Part shown: positions 21,187 through 35,000 of the stretch, in pieces | Numbering within the stretch: position 1 is the first letter of the stretch | How the letters are laid out: each line of letters starts with the position of its first letter | Origin: Paraspadella gotoi | Taxonomy: Eukaryota > Chaetognatha | NCBI GenBank assembly: GCA_051294375.1 | Contig: CM119270.1 | Location: 14,115,316 to 14,179,315 of the forward strand | Direction of reading: 5' to 3' | Length of the DNA stretch: 64,000 nucleotides | The notes under the pieces: generated by a model | Told to the model about the DNA's origin: nothing | What the model saw: the letters and a program-made list of their open reading frames with translations, nothing else | Database searches by the model: none | Program-made: the position numbers and the translations under genes

Positions 21187-24100
21187 AGAGAGAGTGAAAG
21201 CGAGACAGAGACAACGACAGGATATTCCGCCAGAAGATTGAAAAAAATCGAACAAAGAAGGTGCGTCTTCCCGTTTCGGGCTGAACGTGCAATAAGTAGG
21301 CGACGTGGGGGCGGTGATGGCGCTCTTTATGGTGAGGGGTGAGGGGTGGAAGTGTCAGGATGGGGACGTGAGCTGGGGGAATGGGTAAGTGGCCGTGGGG
21401 GATGGGCAGTGAGGGTGGGGAGATGGGTATGGGTGAGGTGGATGCGGGTGACGAGAGGGTGGGATGGGGGAGTGGCAGTGAGAGTGGCCACCTTGGAAAG
21501 GCAGTTAGGTGTCGAGAGCGGGAGGCAGCGGTCAGGGTCGACGGGATGTCAGAGCGTGGCAGTGAAGGTGGCGACGAGAGAGTGGCAATGAGAGTGGCAG
21601 CCTGTAAAAGGCGTGGAAGGTGGCGACGGGGTAGTGACGGTGAGAGTGGCGAAAGGAGTGGTTGTCGTTTTTCTGAAAACGAAAATTCAAAGATGGTGGG
21701 GGTCGTGGAGAAACGAAGTCAAACTAATGAAGCAAAGTCCTATCACTTAAATGGATTCACAAGTATAACAAGTTGTCATTTTCAACTATCAAAGCCTCAA
21801 CTTTCTTTGACGATTTTATATCGACGATGTGATTAGTAAATTGTTGTTCGCTCATTTCCATGGAGATCTTTAAAAAAATGTCGACCTCAGTCGAACTATG
21901 GTGTTAGGAGTTAGTTTCTTACAACAACCACAATATACATACAGTACATTAAATTTACAATTCATAATTTTGAGCTCACCCGTATGGGGAAAATTTCAGA
22001 TATTTTCTACCACGATCAAGTTTTCAGCTAATTTTTTTGAATATTTTCCGGCCCGGAAAGGAAAAGTTTTGAAGGGAGGATCTTTCGTCATTTCGACCTT
22101 AAAGATTCGAAAACCTTTGATGAATTTTAGGCGAAAATTCGGTGATCCGTAAGAAGGCCATCAATCTATATCTTCCCTTCCCTTAACCTAACCTTCCCTT
22201 CCCTTACCCTCCATGTTGTCAGATTCTCGGTGACATTTTCCAGACTTGGCTCTCATTCTCGGTTCCATTCATCTCCCGCCTCCTTTTCCGCCGACGAAGC
22301 TTCTACCGCCCGACGGCGAGGCGGCNNNNNNNNNNNNNNNNNNNNNNNNNNNNNNNNNNNNNNNNNNNNNNNNNNNNNNNNNNNNNNNNNNNNNNNNNNN
22401 NNCCTTAACTCCCCTCACTCGCGTTCTTTCTTCTCTCTTTTCTCGACGTTGTCCCGCGGAGAAGAAGACTCGTGACACAACGACGTATCCCTTGTCACTA
22501 ATTAACTCGCGTTCAATCATTTTCCTCTCGTTTTAAAAGTACCTCCTAACGTCGTTAATTTAAGCCCCGCGTCATCTCATGGTAACTTTCGCATTCTGTG
22601 AATCTTTATCAACGCGATTCCGTCACAGAATCTCACCCCGGCGTGATGGTTTTGTCGTCAAAGGGCGAGGCGACGACGGGCGAGGTCCGTGATCGGCGAT
22701 CAGCGAGTTGTGATTCCCCACGGTGATAAATTTTCGCTCGACATTGATTTAGAGGGAAAAAGGGGGAATTTATTGGCGGTGAATGTCTAAAAGTCACTAC
22801 TACTAGTAGATATAGATCAAAATATATGGTTCTTTACGACGAGGGTCGAGAAATGCCTGGAGACGAGGAATGACAAAGAAAAGACCCTTTAAGTCGGGAC
22901 AACGAGGACAAGCGGGACATTTGGGACAAGATCGAGGATCGAGATCGAAAATCGAGATGAAATTCGCGAGAATCAACTGACTGGCGACCAGCAGCAAATT
23001 GGAATTCGTCTCACAGGAGACAAGGAAACGTATCAAGATCTGAGCTACTCAAATAAATTTTTCAGACTCGGCGTTTGGACTGTGAAAGAGTTTTTGAAAA
23101 CCGAAGAAAAAGATAGGAAGAGAGACGGAGAAATTTCTTTATAAGGTGAAAATCAGGAATGTTGAATAATGGATAAAAAACAAAGAAATGTATCCCAACA
23201 TTTGTTTTTATGAAAAAACTTAACGAGGATTTAAAATACACAAAATTATCACTTTTTCATCTAAAAGTCTTAGTTCGAAAATATTATGCAAAAAATTGGT
23301 ATCGTTCTTTTAGATATCTCTTATTCTCTGAGTCTCTTTCTCTCTTCATTCTTCATTCACTTCTTCCCGGTAAAAATGCCAAGAACTCTTCCAGTACAGA
23401 TGGGGCTCAAGCCCCAAAGAACGAGAAAAAGAGAGAGAAAAAGAGAAAAAGAGANNNNNNNNNNNNNNNNNNNNNNNNNNNNNNNNNNNNNNNNNNNNNN
23501 NNNNNNNNNNNNNNNNNNNNNNNNNNNNNNNNNNNNNNNNNNNNNNNNNNNNNNNNNNNNNNNNNNNNNNNNNNNNNNNNNNNNNNNNNNNNNNNNNNNN
23601 NNNNNNNNNNNNNNNNNNNNNNNNNNNNNNNNNNNNNNNNNNNNNNNNNNNNNNNNNNNNNNNNNNNNNNNNNNNNNNNNNNNNNNNNNNNNNNNNNNNN
23701 NNNNNNNNNNNNNNNNNNNNNNNNNNNNNNNNNNNNNNNNNNNNNNNNNNNNNNNNTCACCTCTTAAGGATTGTTTTTCTTTAAAAGAGAGTAGAAAGGG
23801 AGAGAGAGAGAGAAAGAGAAAGAAAGAATAGAAAACGTCATCGAACAAGGCCGGTTCGGGATTGGTGCGGACTGTGACGATCATAGTCCTGTATAAGAGA
23901 GAGAGAAGAGAGGAGAGAGAGAGAGAGGAGAGAGAAGAGAGAGACAATTTTTTTTTAAGAAAAAAAAAATTAAAATGCAATCTTCTCATTACAATATCAA
24001 TTACAATACAGACTCTAAAAAGATAGTACGTTGGCAGGGAAGACAGCAGATCACAGATAAGGAAAAGAAGGGCTTAAAAGATTATTGAAAAAAAAAAAAA

Positions 24101-24209
24101 AAAAAAATTATAAGAAAATTCTAAGAATGAAAATTGTTAGAAATTGTCAATTCTGTTTTATATTTCAGTTTTTTTTTTTTTTATTCTGTAAGAGACCTCG
24201 TCAATTGCT
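18871..24209. other. Non-coding region with microsatellites and two gaps
   Basis: No gene was supported. It contains (GA)n-rich tracts at 19378-19464 and 21111-21197, a broad purine tract at 20660-20960, a G-rich 'gtgg/gggtga'-type stretch at 21300-21660, and N gaps at 22326-22402 and 23455-23756. ORFs here are simple-sequence or AT-rich products without splice or family support. Confidence 0.55.
21111..21197 (+). repeat. (GA)n microsatellite
   Basis: About 85 bases of GA dinucleotide, intergenic. Confidence 0.9.
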
Positions 24210-24490
24210 TTTTCAAACGCGCATGCGCACAAATGCATACGACGTGCACAAATGCAAGTCACGGTCGCATCCCTTACATTCGCGTCGGTGCAAGTCACGC
24301 GCCACGCGGAAAGACCGCGCGCGCGTGTAACGCGTTTTACTCTCCTCTCCGTCCTCGCATTCCTTTGCCCGATTCCATCGCGTGCGACAACGACGAAGAC
24401 TACGACGACAACGACGACGACAACGACGTCCGAGTGACGCATAGATTCCGCAAAATCCGCAGCGGTGGCGGCAGCAACGATGCGTGAGAG
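24210..24490. promoter_or_regulatory. CpG-rich stretch with NRF1-like palindrome
   Basis: Contains 'cgcgcatgcgcac' at 24218-24230, matching the palindromic NRF1 consensus (YGCGCAYGCGCR). Two copies of 'tgcaagtcacg' follow (about 24253 and 24290), then a CG-dense block with 'cgcgcgcgtg'. The surrounding sequence is AT-rich or simple. It looks like a promoter island, but no adjacent coding exon was found; it may drive an untranslated exon or a gene lost in gaps. Confidence 0.35.
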
Positions 24491-24496
24491 AGAGAC

Positions 24497-24498
<2 letters not shown>

Positions 24499-24584
<86 letters not shown>
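24499..24584 (+). repeat. (CT)n microsatellite
   Basis: About 85 bases of pure CT next to the CpG-rich stretch. Confidence 0.95.
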
Positions 24585-24585
<1 letters not shown>

Positions 24586-24883
24586 CGTGCGGCCAAAAAT
24601 GATGCAACGGAGCACAAAAACATGGCGTCGCGTATGAGGGGAGGGGAATCGACATCGCGGTTTTTTTTTCCCAGGGTCGGTGGTTCGGACTAGGGGGGGG
24701 CTTTTTCAATCTCTTTCCCCCCTTTCACTCTGTCTCTCTCTGACTTTTTGTCCCTCTCTCCCTTTACCCGCAACCACCTTCACTTCTTCCTCCGTCCCAG
24801 GTCCGTCCCTTGTATCGTGCGTCGATTCCTTAAAATAAAAATTAATTCCAGATTCGATTTTTTTAGTTAATTTTGACTTTTTT

Positions 24884-24884
<1 letters not shown>

Positions 24885-24977
<93 letters not shown>
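24885..24977 (+). repeat. (CT)n microsatellite
   Basis: About 93 bases of pure CT dinucleotide. Confidence 0.95.
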
Positions 24978-25269
24978 ACAGCACTCGTCACGCGCAATCG
25001 ATATTGGGAATACGTTTACTCCGTGAAACTTTTAAAATTTAAAAATATCTATTCTTATTAAATGACGAAATTTTAACGAACAACAAGCCCAAAAATTAAA
25101 ACTTTGTGCTAACCTACAAAATCAAAGAAATGAACCAAGCTATTTTTGTTATGACGTCTCATTGTCGAAAAAATTAAAAAAATATTTTTTTGTCTTTCGA
25201 ATTCGTGACTAAATTGGCGTCTCATTCGCCGTTGTAACCCTTTCCTGCATCGGGAGCAAGACCGCTAAT

Positions 25270-25745
25270 CAATTTTCCTTTCCCAATTTTTCCTTTTCCC
25301 TTGTCCCTTATCCCTTATCCCTTATCCCTTATCCCTTTTTCCCTACTTCCTTTTCACATTCTCCCTTTTCTCTCTTTTCCCCCTTTCCCCTCTGCTCTAC
25401 TTCCTTTTCTTCTCTTTTCCTTTTCTTTTCTTCTTTCCGCCTTTCTCTTCCTCAATTTTCCTTTTACCCCCTTACCCCATTTTCTTCTTTTCTTTCCCCT
25501 CCACCATTTCTTCTTCCTCTGTCCCCCACATCTACCCCATTCTCTTTTCCTCTTCCCCTACCCATTCTTCTTTCCTCTTTCCTTACCCTTCTTCTCTCCT
25601 CTTCCCCCTACCCCAATTTTTCTTTTCCTCCTTTCCCCCTACCCCATTTCTTCTTTTTCTCTTTCCCCCTTTTTAACCCCATTCTTCTTTTCCCTCTCCC
25701 CCTACCCCATTTTTCTACTTTTCTCTTCCCCCTCCTCAATCAGAT
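25270..25745 (+). repeat. Long polypyrimidine tract
   Basis: Almost only C and T for about 470 bases, starting with five 'cttatcc' units and going on to 'tacccc', 'ttcttttc' variants. Strand-asymmetric tracts like this can form triplex DNA. Any ORF across it is composition-driven. Confidence 0.85.
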
Positions 25746-28700
25746 TAAGTGTGAGAATTCTGGACGCTTAAAACCGTCGAAATTTTTATAAGAATATTAC
25801 TATTAAACATATTGCATTTTGCGGTTTAACATCCCAGTCAATTTAACATATCAATTTGTATACACACATTATTTTCTTTCCCTGTCACTAGAATTAATTC
25901 ATACTATCTGACAATCGTTAAATACTTCTTCGTTATATGCGTTTAATTAACTCGTATAATTAAATATCCTTTTAGTTAGCCTACGTGTTATACAATATAC
26001 TCAAAAGAAACTGTTCCACTTTCAAATAAGAAAGGTAATGATCCCCTATGGCCCTCCCTCTCACCCTCTCGGCCTCATCCTTGAATTAATTCCGCACGCA
26101 CAAATAAGTGCCTTGTACAATGTTTTGTCGACGTGTGTCGCCCCTTTTAATATCCTTCCGGACTCCTGGTTATAAGCCGACATTGGCCGAGGATCTTTTA
26201 AGGAGCGCCGAGGCCGAGCAGCCCATCTCGTGGTCCCTCATTCCATGTTTCGCGCGAGAGAGGTCGCACATACGACGAACCTCATAAACCACAGGATAAG
26301 TCCTCGGAGACACCATGACAATTCGGGCACGGTTTGTCAATGAGTCCAAGTGAATGTGGTTGCTCGTTCATTGTGTCCGTGAGTATCTGCTTGTTCTGCA
26401 TCTTTCTGTCTATCCCTGTGCCCTCCGTTCGAAGGTCCGCAGCATCCGAGACTTATTCTGTGAATGATAAGAGTGTGCGTGAGCTTCGCATAACGTTCGA
26501 GCAAGCGCCAAGGCGACTGTGTTGTAGCACCCAGATAAGAACAGAACAATCCAGCGTTGGACGTGTTCGTGAGGAGCCGGGGGCTTCTTCTGTGGTTTCG
26601 ATTTAAGCTTACAGTCGATCCAGGCGCGAAATCCCCAGTAGTAAGTGAGCTAATGTTTAAAGTTGAAATTTTTTTCTCTCTCTTCTAGCGGTGCGAATAT
26701 ATTTGATACCACGTTGGCTAAAACCGGATCAGACGAAAACGATGAACAAAAACGTCTCAAAGAATCTCGCTAATTCAAAAGCCCCAGCTTTTGATAAAAG
26801 ATACCAAAGCAACAAAAGCCAGCACAACGTGGTCACCAAACTGGGCGCGCTGGAGAGAAGCAAAAAGTACAGAAGCGAAAAAAATTAAGGAGAACCAACT
26901 CCAACAGACGGCTCGCGCTCTCCGGGGTTCCCTCGTACCAAACTTAACTTTCGGGCCTCTCCTTCCCAAGAGATACAGAGTAGAAGAAAGATGAAAGAGA
27001 AATAGCCATAGGCATTAGTAAAAGGGGTACCGGTGTATAAAAAATTACAAGAAAATATAAGAAGAAGAAGGAGCCGTCGTCCAGGGACCCCCGTGAAAAT
27101 AAAGAGACCGAGAGATCCCTTGAGGAAGTACAGATGTTGAGGATCGGAGATCATCAGCAGGACTTTCGAGACACGAGAGGTCGGGCAGTGGCGTAGACGC
27201 AGATTGAGGAGAAGAGACTTGTGAGACCGACATGGGTCAGACTTAAGGAGAGCGGTATACCGCTCCCAGGGGTGTGTCGGAGGAAGTCGGCCTGGAATCG
27301 GCGACGAAGATCCGACACCGGACGGTGCGAAGGGCGGAAGACGTTGTGGTGAGAAGGTCAAGGTGATGGTCATTCTCCAGGATTGTGGGGAAGATAGACG
27401 GAATTTCCACTCGTTCGCGCATTCTTGCGCTCCGCCCACGAAAAGTTAAACTCTGGGGTGAAAGTAAGCGTGCAACCGAGATTATTTAATTAGCTTTATC
27501 AGGCGCAAGCGCCGAGGAGATATTTTATAAAACAAAATAGAATTACCTCGCACCTGAAAAGATTATTAATTCTCATTTAAAGGATCCTGTTCTTTTCGAG
27601 TACACGTATGAAATGCAATGCGAATCAGTACCTTGTTTCTCGCTCATTTTGTGCAAGTCACAGTCTCTTCAAACAAAACTTGGGAATTTCACGACTCTCA
27701 GAAGAAAAAGCCCAAAGCGGTCAGGCTCTGCTGACGTTATTGGTCGACCGGCTTAACTTAGTCCAGGGTGAGTTCGTTCCTGTTCGAGCGTACAAATCAA
27801 TAGAAGCGCTCTTTGAAATTTTTTTCGAATTTCAATCACGTAAATTTTATGTTTGTCCATTGCTATTGAGGTTTGAAGAAAACACCTACCCAGGAGGCAT
27901 AACAAGGGTCACTTGCTCGCGGACCGACACTTCGGCCGGCAGTATCCTTGCCCTAGTCTCTGACATCTCCGTTCGATCTATATTCTCATTCCCATCCCTT
28001 TCCCCACGGGAGTCGTTCCAAACTTCAATCCAAGGTGAGTCTACGTATGTTTATTCTATGGCATTAGTTCTCTTTTCCGAATTGAGCGGATATGCTGTCA
28101 GGCTCCTTTATATTTCCAGCTAACACTCGCTGGGCGAGAAATACGGCTGGGAGAGTCGCTCTTCACTTTTTCTCCCCTGTCGTCATCGACGGTTCTTTTT
28201 TCATCTCAACCCTCGTCTCATATTAGTTCAACTCAGGAAACATGGTCCATGTCTTGTTGATATACACTCCAACTTTCGTTTCCAATTTTAGTATGGAACA
28301 TTGCTGCTACAATGCCTTCCTCACCAATTCCTTCCATTCCTTCGCCTTTCGACAAAATCTAATTCGACCTTTGCAACAGTTTATCAATTAGCTTGATCAA
28401 TGACCGAAACAACGTCCTCCTCTATTGTATATACCAGGTGAATAAATTCATGTCATCGATTGTTGGCCACTCTCTATTGGAGGAATGCCGATTGACGGAA
28501 CTGCCAGTTGTAGTAAATTAATCTACGCCCACCTTTACCTCTCTCTGCGTCGTCCCATTTACTCTGCCCGATTGAAACAACACAATCATTATACTGATAA
28601 CCCGTAATAAACACGAACCAACTCGAGTCTCTGAAACTTCTGTAACGTATCGGCTCTATCCAAATTATATCCCTCAAACTGTTTTGTCTCTTGTTCATCT

Positions 28701-29095
28701 ACGTTAAAGCTGTACTTCATCTCTCTCTCTCTCGTAGCTCTACCTGCTTCCTTCTGCATCGTTCTCCGTTAACTTTGACTCTCGAGAGTCAACAAAACAT
28801 TTACCAGCTTTTGAAGTTGGTACACTTCCGTAAGCATATTTGGTGTGATTGCGGATACCGATATCGGCGGGGAGTTTCTATATCTTCTGACGGTATCTGC
28901 CGATAGCCACGTATTCGAAGTAATGTCCCCTGCTTCGGAAAGAGGAGGCATATAATCGTACGACGTAATTTGAGGCATGAATTTGATTGATTTCAGCTCC
29001 GTTTAAAAGCCAAAAGTTGTCCCCATGAACACCTATACATATTACACTCTTGACTCTTCTTTTGCTAACAATTTTCTTTTCTCACTTTAAAATCT
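25746..29095. other. Unassigned region with a candidate short intron
   Basis: AT-balanced, less repetitive sequence with no recognisable gene. At 26641-26688 there is a possible 48-base intron (gtaagtgag ... ctctcttctag) between moderately GC-rich segments, so a transcript of unknown nature is possible. An open frame of 171 codons at 27608-28123 has no recognised family, no splice support and ordinary composition, and I do not call it a gene. Confidence 0.4.
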
Positions 29096-32000
29096 NNNNN
29101 NNNNNNNNNNNNNNNNNNNNCCACAGAGACTTTTTCAGTTTTCCCCCTTTTTCCGCGATGGATGGAGACAATCTACCCTCAATCCTCGATCAGCCACGAA
29201 ATTCAAAACCTCCGGACGATTTATTTTTTTTTCTTTTTCATTTTCGATTCGGTTTTTTAATTTTTTTTTTCCTCCGTCGAATCCGCTCCTCCGCTCATCA
29301 GCTCCTGCGTACACATAAAAAAGCAACTAGCGGGGCTTCTCTCTCTCTCTTCTTTATTTTATGATTAAATTTCTCTCTCTGTTCGTGAATATATTTAAAA
29401 CAAAACAAAAAACGAAACAAAAAACCCCCCTTTAAAAAAAAACAACAAAAAACAAACGTGAACAAAACAAAAAAAAGTACAGAAGCGAAAAAAAAAATAA
29501 ATGAACAATCCAACGTCACGTCTCCCGATTCCTCCGCACTTCCTCTCCCTTCCTTTCCCAAGAAAGAAAGAAAAAAAAACCAAAGCAATAAAATAAAAAA
29601 AAAATAAAAAAGGATCCGCGGAAAAGAAAGAAAAGAGCGGGGAGAGATCGAGAGACACACGGATAGAGACAGAGCGAGAGGGAGAGAGAGAAAGAGATCG
29701 AGAGACAGAAGGACGTGGAACCGTGGGGGAGCGAGAATGTCGTTTTCGAGATCTCGTCCTTCGTCGACGAGTCTCCGACTCGCGGCGCGCCGACGTCTCG
29801 CTTGAAAAGATTTTCGGCGCCCGGATTGGCGACGCCGGATTCGGCAACGCCGGTCCGCGGAAACGCCGCGCCGCGCCGGTCAACGAGGGTCCGTTGCAGC
29901 AAGAACCTCTGACCCGGCGACTCGTCCGCTCTTTTCCATCGCCGTCGATTCCAAACTCAACTCAAATTTTTTTTTNNNNNNNNNNNNNNNNNNNNNNNNN
30001 NNNNNNNNNNNNNNNNNNNNNNNNNNNNNNNNNNNNNNNNNNNNNNNNNNNNNNNNNNNNNNNNNNNNNNNNNNNNNNNNNNNNNNNNNNNNNNNNNNNN
30101 NNNNNNNNNNNNNNNNNNNNNNNNNNNNNNNNNNNNNNNNNNNNNNNNNNNNNNNNNNNNNNNNNNNNNNNNNNNNNNNNNNNNNNNNNNNNNNNNNNNN
30201 NNNNNNNNNNNNNNNNNNNNNNNNNNNNNNNNNNNNNNNNNNNNNNNNNNNNNNNNNNNNNNNNNNNNNNNNNNNNNNNNNNNNNNNNNNNNNNNNNNNN
30301 NNNNNNNNNNNNNNNNNNNNNNNNNNNNNNNNNNNNNNNNNNNNNNNNNNNNNNNNNNNNNNNNNNNNNNNNNNNNNTTTTACCGCCAAAAAAAAATTGG
30401 GAAAAAAGAAAAAAGGAGTTCGTTCTCTGTTCGTTGGATGGAACCAGGGATCGCGACCGTAGCGACGATCACGACGAAAGACGACATCGACGAATAAAAA
30501 ATAAAGAGACGAACCTCGTTCCGGACATTTGGAAAATTTTGCGCCGAAAGCACCGACCTGAAAAAAAAAAAACGCCCAAGACGACGGCGACGACAGAAAC
30601 CGACGCCGCCCCATTAAGAGCCACGTGGCTTCAAGAGAAGGAGACACTCTCGCGGCGCCGGAATTTAAAAGGAGACGTCGCCGCAGGAAAAGTTAAATTA
30701 GCGGCGCTGCAATCGTACGAAAGATCTAATTCTTCTCCAGGTGCTTATATAAATAATAATAATATATAGAATATAATCGAGAAAAAAAGGCCGAGAAATC
30801 TGGCGCCGGTTGAACGAAGGGCGAAGGTCGAAGTCAACGAATTTAAAATTCGGAACCAAAAAACGAAANNNNNNNNNNNNNNNNNNNNNNNNNNNNNNNN
30901 NNNNNNNNNNNNNNNNNNNNNNNNNNNNNNNNNNNNNNNNNNNNNNNNNNNNNNNNNNNNNNNNNNNNNNNNNNNNNNNNNNNNNNNNNNNNNNNNNNNN
31001 NNNNNNNNNNNNNNNNNNNNNNNNNNNNNNNNNNNNNNNNNNNNNNNNNNNNNNNNNNNNNNNNNNNNNNNNNNNNNNNNNNNNNNNNNNNNNNNNNNNN
31101 NNNNNNNNNNNNNNNNNNNNNNNNNNNNNNNNNNNNNNNNNNNNNNNNNNNNNNNNNNNNNNNNNNNNNNNNNNNNNNNNNNNNNNNNNNNNNNNNNNNN
31201 NNNNNNNNNNNNNNNNNNNNNNNNNNTCACAAAACCGTTTCTTTTCAGTCAAAACTTAACGCATATTTTTATTTTTGGGGAAAAAAAATAATAAAGTATA
31301 AAATGTTTAAGCGCATTTGTACCTGTTAAGTAATTAAATGATATTAAGAAAAATATTATTTTTTTAGAAATTAATGAAGAAAAATTCCTGTATACACCAA
31401 TTAATACTATCTTAAGCATAAAATACGAGTACTGCGACGCACCCTGTAATCGAAATAGCCTGTATTTAACTAAAAAATAAAAAGGGTTGAATCTCAATGA
31501 CAAAAAATGAGCTCAATCGCCGCGTACATCCTCCGCCCCGAAGGATAAACGATGAAACCCATTCAAATTAAATATTTTATTTTTACAATTGGAAACAAAA
31601 ATTAAAAGGTTCCGTTCCCCGGATCGTCGTCGAAAAAAAAANNNNNNNNNNNNNNNNNNNNNNNNNNNNNNNNNNNNNNNNNNNNNNNNNNNNNNNNNNN
31701 NNNNNNNNNNNNNNNNNNNNNNNNNNNNNNNNNNNNNNNNNNNNNNNNNNNNNNNNNNNNNNNNNNNNNNNNNNNNNNNNNNNNNNNNNNNNNNNNNNNN
31801 NNNNNNNNNNAAAAAAAAACTCCACTCGAACGATCCGCTCCAGCGCTCGTCTACGTCACGAAACCGACTGAGCCACATAGTCAACGACGGCGTTATGACG
31901 TCATGCCGGCGCGCCAAGACGGCGTCATATTGACGTGACAAAAGAAAAGAAGAATCGAGGCGGAATTCTGGTCACAATCACGTGATTCTGTTCCTTTCGA

Positions 32001-35000
32001 TTGGGAAGAAGAAGAGAGAAAGAAAATGTGAGAACGATGATTGAATTTACCGTTAAAAAGAATCTAATTATATAGAATAATAATAAATAATATTTCGCTC
32101 TCGAAACTAAACATCTGTACGTTAAACAACAAAAGTAACAATCGTTGTATCACGGACGCCAAAACTTTCAGGCAACAGAAGTTAAAACCACGAGACCAGC
32201 GACGACAGAAACGACGACGACGACGACGACGACGACGCCAGCAATAATTCTTTTTACAAAAAAAAGAGAAATAACTCGAGAGTAACAGAGCCGCAGCGGA
32301 GCAAAGTAGCAGCAGCAGGAATAACAACAACGACTCTCGCACTAAAACTATTCATCTCTCTCGTGAAACAAACGCCAACGCTGACGCCACGGCGNNNNNN
32401 NNNNNNNNNNNNNNNNNNNNNNNNNNNNNNNNNNNNNNNNNNNNNNNNNNNNNNNNNNNNNNNNNNNNNNNNNNNNNNNNNNNNNNNNNNNNNNNNNNNN
32501 NNNNNNNNNNTTTTCGACAACCCGATGTTCAAAGTAAAAGAAAAAAAAATCATCTGATTCGAATCTGAAAATGGTGAATTTTAATATTTTTAATTATTTA
32601 TCGTGAACGGAGTTGATTGTTTTTAAATGGCGGGCGGCGCTCGGCCACGAACTTTTATTTCTTCCAATATACCGAATTTTATTACTATCGAAAATCATTT
32701 CACAAACTATCTCTCCCTCCCGAACTTAATGACCCCGACAATTACCCACCGTAACAACCTAACAATACCGCCGACCGTTATCGGATTCCCGCTAACCGCC
32801 AAACATTCCGAATCATAAACAAACAAACAAACAAACAAAAAAATCTAAATGAAACGAACCTCGATTTGCCCTCAAAATTATTGTCTTCCTCTTTTTTTCA
32901 TCGCGCTCGTGATCGATACGAACGCCTGGAACAAGCGCTCGGTGCAGGCGTCCTCAAGCAGCTTGGTTGATGCGTCTTTTTTTTTTTATACCCGCGTCAT
33001 ATTCGATCAATGACGTCACTCTGTTCTTCGCCTCCTTTTTTTTATAACACCTTTTTTTTCACGTGAATTAAAATTCACCTCACGATGTGATACAATGCGT
33101 TTTTTATGAACAAAAAAAAAAAAAATTGTCGCTACAACTAAAACTACGAACGATGAGTCGACGATAATTTCTCAATTACGTCACCGTTTATCTTTTTTTG
33201 GAAACAGCGCCCTCTTGAAAGAAAAAAAAAAGATTAAATAATACAAAAAAAAAATATCTAATAATCGCGAAAGGAGAAGAAGAAAACTCGCGGTTGACGG
33301 CGGCCTTTTTCAAAAAAAGAAATCTCGACTCTCGGTGCTTCAAACATTTTTTTGTGATTTTCTTTTTTTACAAGAGAAAAAAAAAGTTGGTGCTTTGTCT
33401 ACGATTGATCTTTACGAAACACGGAATATATTAGTTATAGAAACAAACAAACAACAACAAAAAAAAACCAAGAAAGAAGCGCACAGACTTCTCTTCAAAC
33501 GCCATCTATCGTCATCGCTGCAGGGATTTCTCATTTATAATATCCACTCGTATTCTTATTCTCTCACCCCGTTTGTTACACGCTGTAGGAACTAATTTAC
33601 CGCTTTTTCTGACAAAACAAAAAAATCCCCCAAAACAAAACAAAACACTTTGTTCGTTTTCGTGTTCGTTTCTTATTTCGATTTCGGTTTTTTTACTTTT
33701 CTCGTGTGTGTGCGTGTGTGCGCGTTTGTGTTTTGTGCGACGAAACAGCGACGAAACAGCGCATCGCCCGAANNNNNNNNNNNNNNNNNNNNNNNNNNNN
33801 NNNNNNNNNNNNNNNNNNNNNNNNNNNNNNNNNNNNNNNNNNNNNNNNNNNNNNNNNNNNNNNNNNNNNNNNNNNNNNNNNNNNNNNNNNNNNNNNNNNN
33901 NNNNNNNNNNNNNNNNNNNNNNNNNNNNNNNNNNNNNNNNNNNNNNNNNNNNNNNNNNNNNNNNNNNNNNNNNNNNNNNNNNNAGAGAGAGAGAGAGAGA
34001 GAGAGAGAGAAGAAACTTAATTTTACAATTACATTTTTTGAAAATTAGGAAGTGGAAATTATACCTAAATGCAAAACATACTTTTCGAAATTTATAATTA
34101 TCAATGAATTAAGTTTATAATTAAATTGTTTAAAAATTAATCATAAAATCTAAACAAAATTCGCATAAAATACTGAAAGTCACGCACTCAATTGAGAAAG
34201 GGAGATATGGCTGAAGGCTGTANNNNNNNNNNNNNNNNNNNNNNNNNNNNNNNNNNNNNNNNNNNNNNNNNNNNNNNNNNNNNNNNNNNNNNNNNNNNNN
34301 NNNNNNNNNNNNNNNNNNNNNNNNNNNNNNNNNNNNNNNNNNNNNNNNNNNNNNNNNNNNNNNNNNNNNNNNNNNNNNNNNNNNNNNNNNNNNNNNNNNN
34401 NNNNNNNNNNNNNNNNNNNNNNNNNNNNNNNNNNNNNNNNNNNNNNNNNNNNNNNNNNNNNNNNNNNNNNNNNNNNNNNNNNNNNNNNGGGAAGAGGAGG
34501 AGTGCAGAATAAAGAACAAGGAGTAAAGAGAAAGGAAAAGAAGGAGAGAAATAAAATTAAGGTGGATTTGGGTATGAGATCGAGATAAATCGAAGGAAGA
34601 GAAAAAAAAAATTACGGTGGACATTAAAGGGTTCACCTGCGTGAAGGTTGGGTTGAGAGGGGGAGTGAAATGAAAAAAAAAAGGTAAGAGACTGAGAGGG
34701 TGAGGCGCGCAATAACGCGCAATAACTCCCTGATGATTATCACGTCAGATTATCACGCGGAAGCAAGACGGGCTGAAATTGCGTTGGAAAGAAAGGCGCT
34801 AGAACGGGTAGGTGAGGAGTAAAGGCGAGGAGAAAGAGGTCGGGACTCGTGATTCAACGGCCTTTATCAAGTTATCAAGTTATCTCGCTCTCGATTCGTT
34901 CCATTCGTCACACAAAAACAAGCGTGCACACACACAATCGAGCGCACGCTCGGTCGGACACACGAAGTGGGTGTGAGCAAAGGGCCGAGAGAAGAGAAGA

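Noticed and set aside
27608-28123. 171-codon open frame
   Set aside because: No recognised family, no splice signals or codon bias that separate it from chance in this composition.
29283-29305. Second hammerhead-like CTGATGA on the minus strand (also near 27145-27160)
   Set aside because: No stem II and no GAAA at the required distance.
29715-29912. GC-rich open frame with Ser/Pro/Arg-rich product
   Set aside because: Lacks a start in good context, a splice donor or any family resemblance; flanked by a gap.
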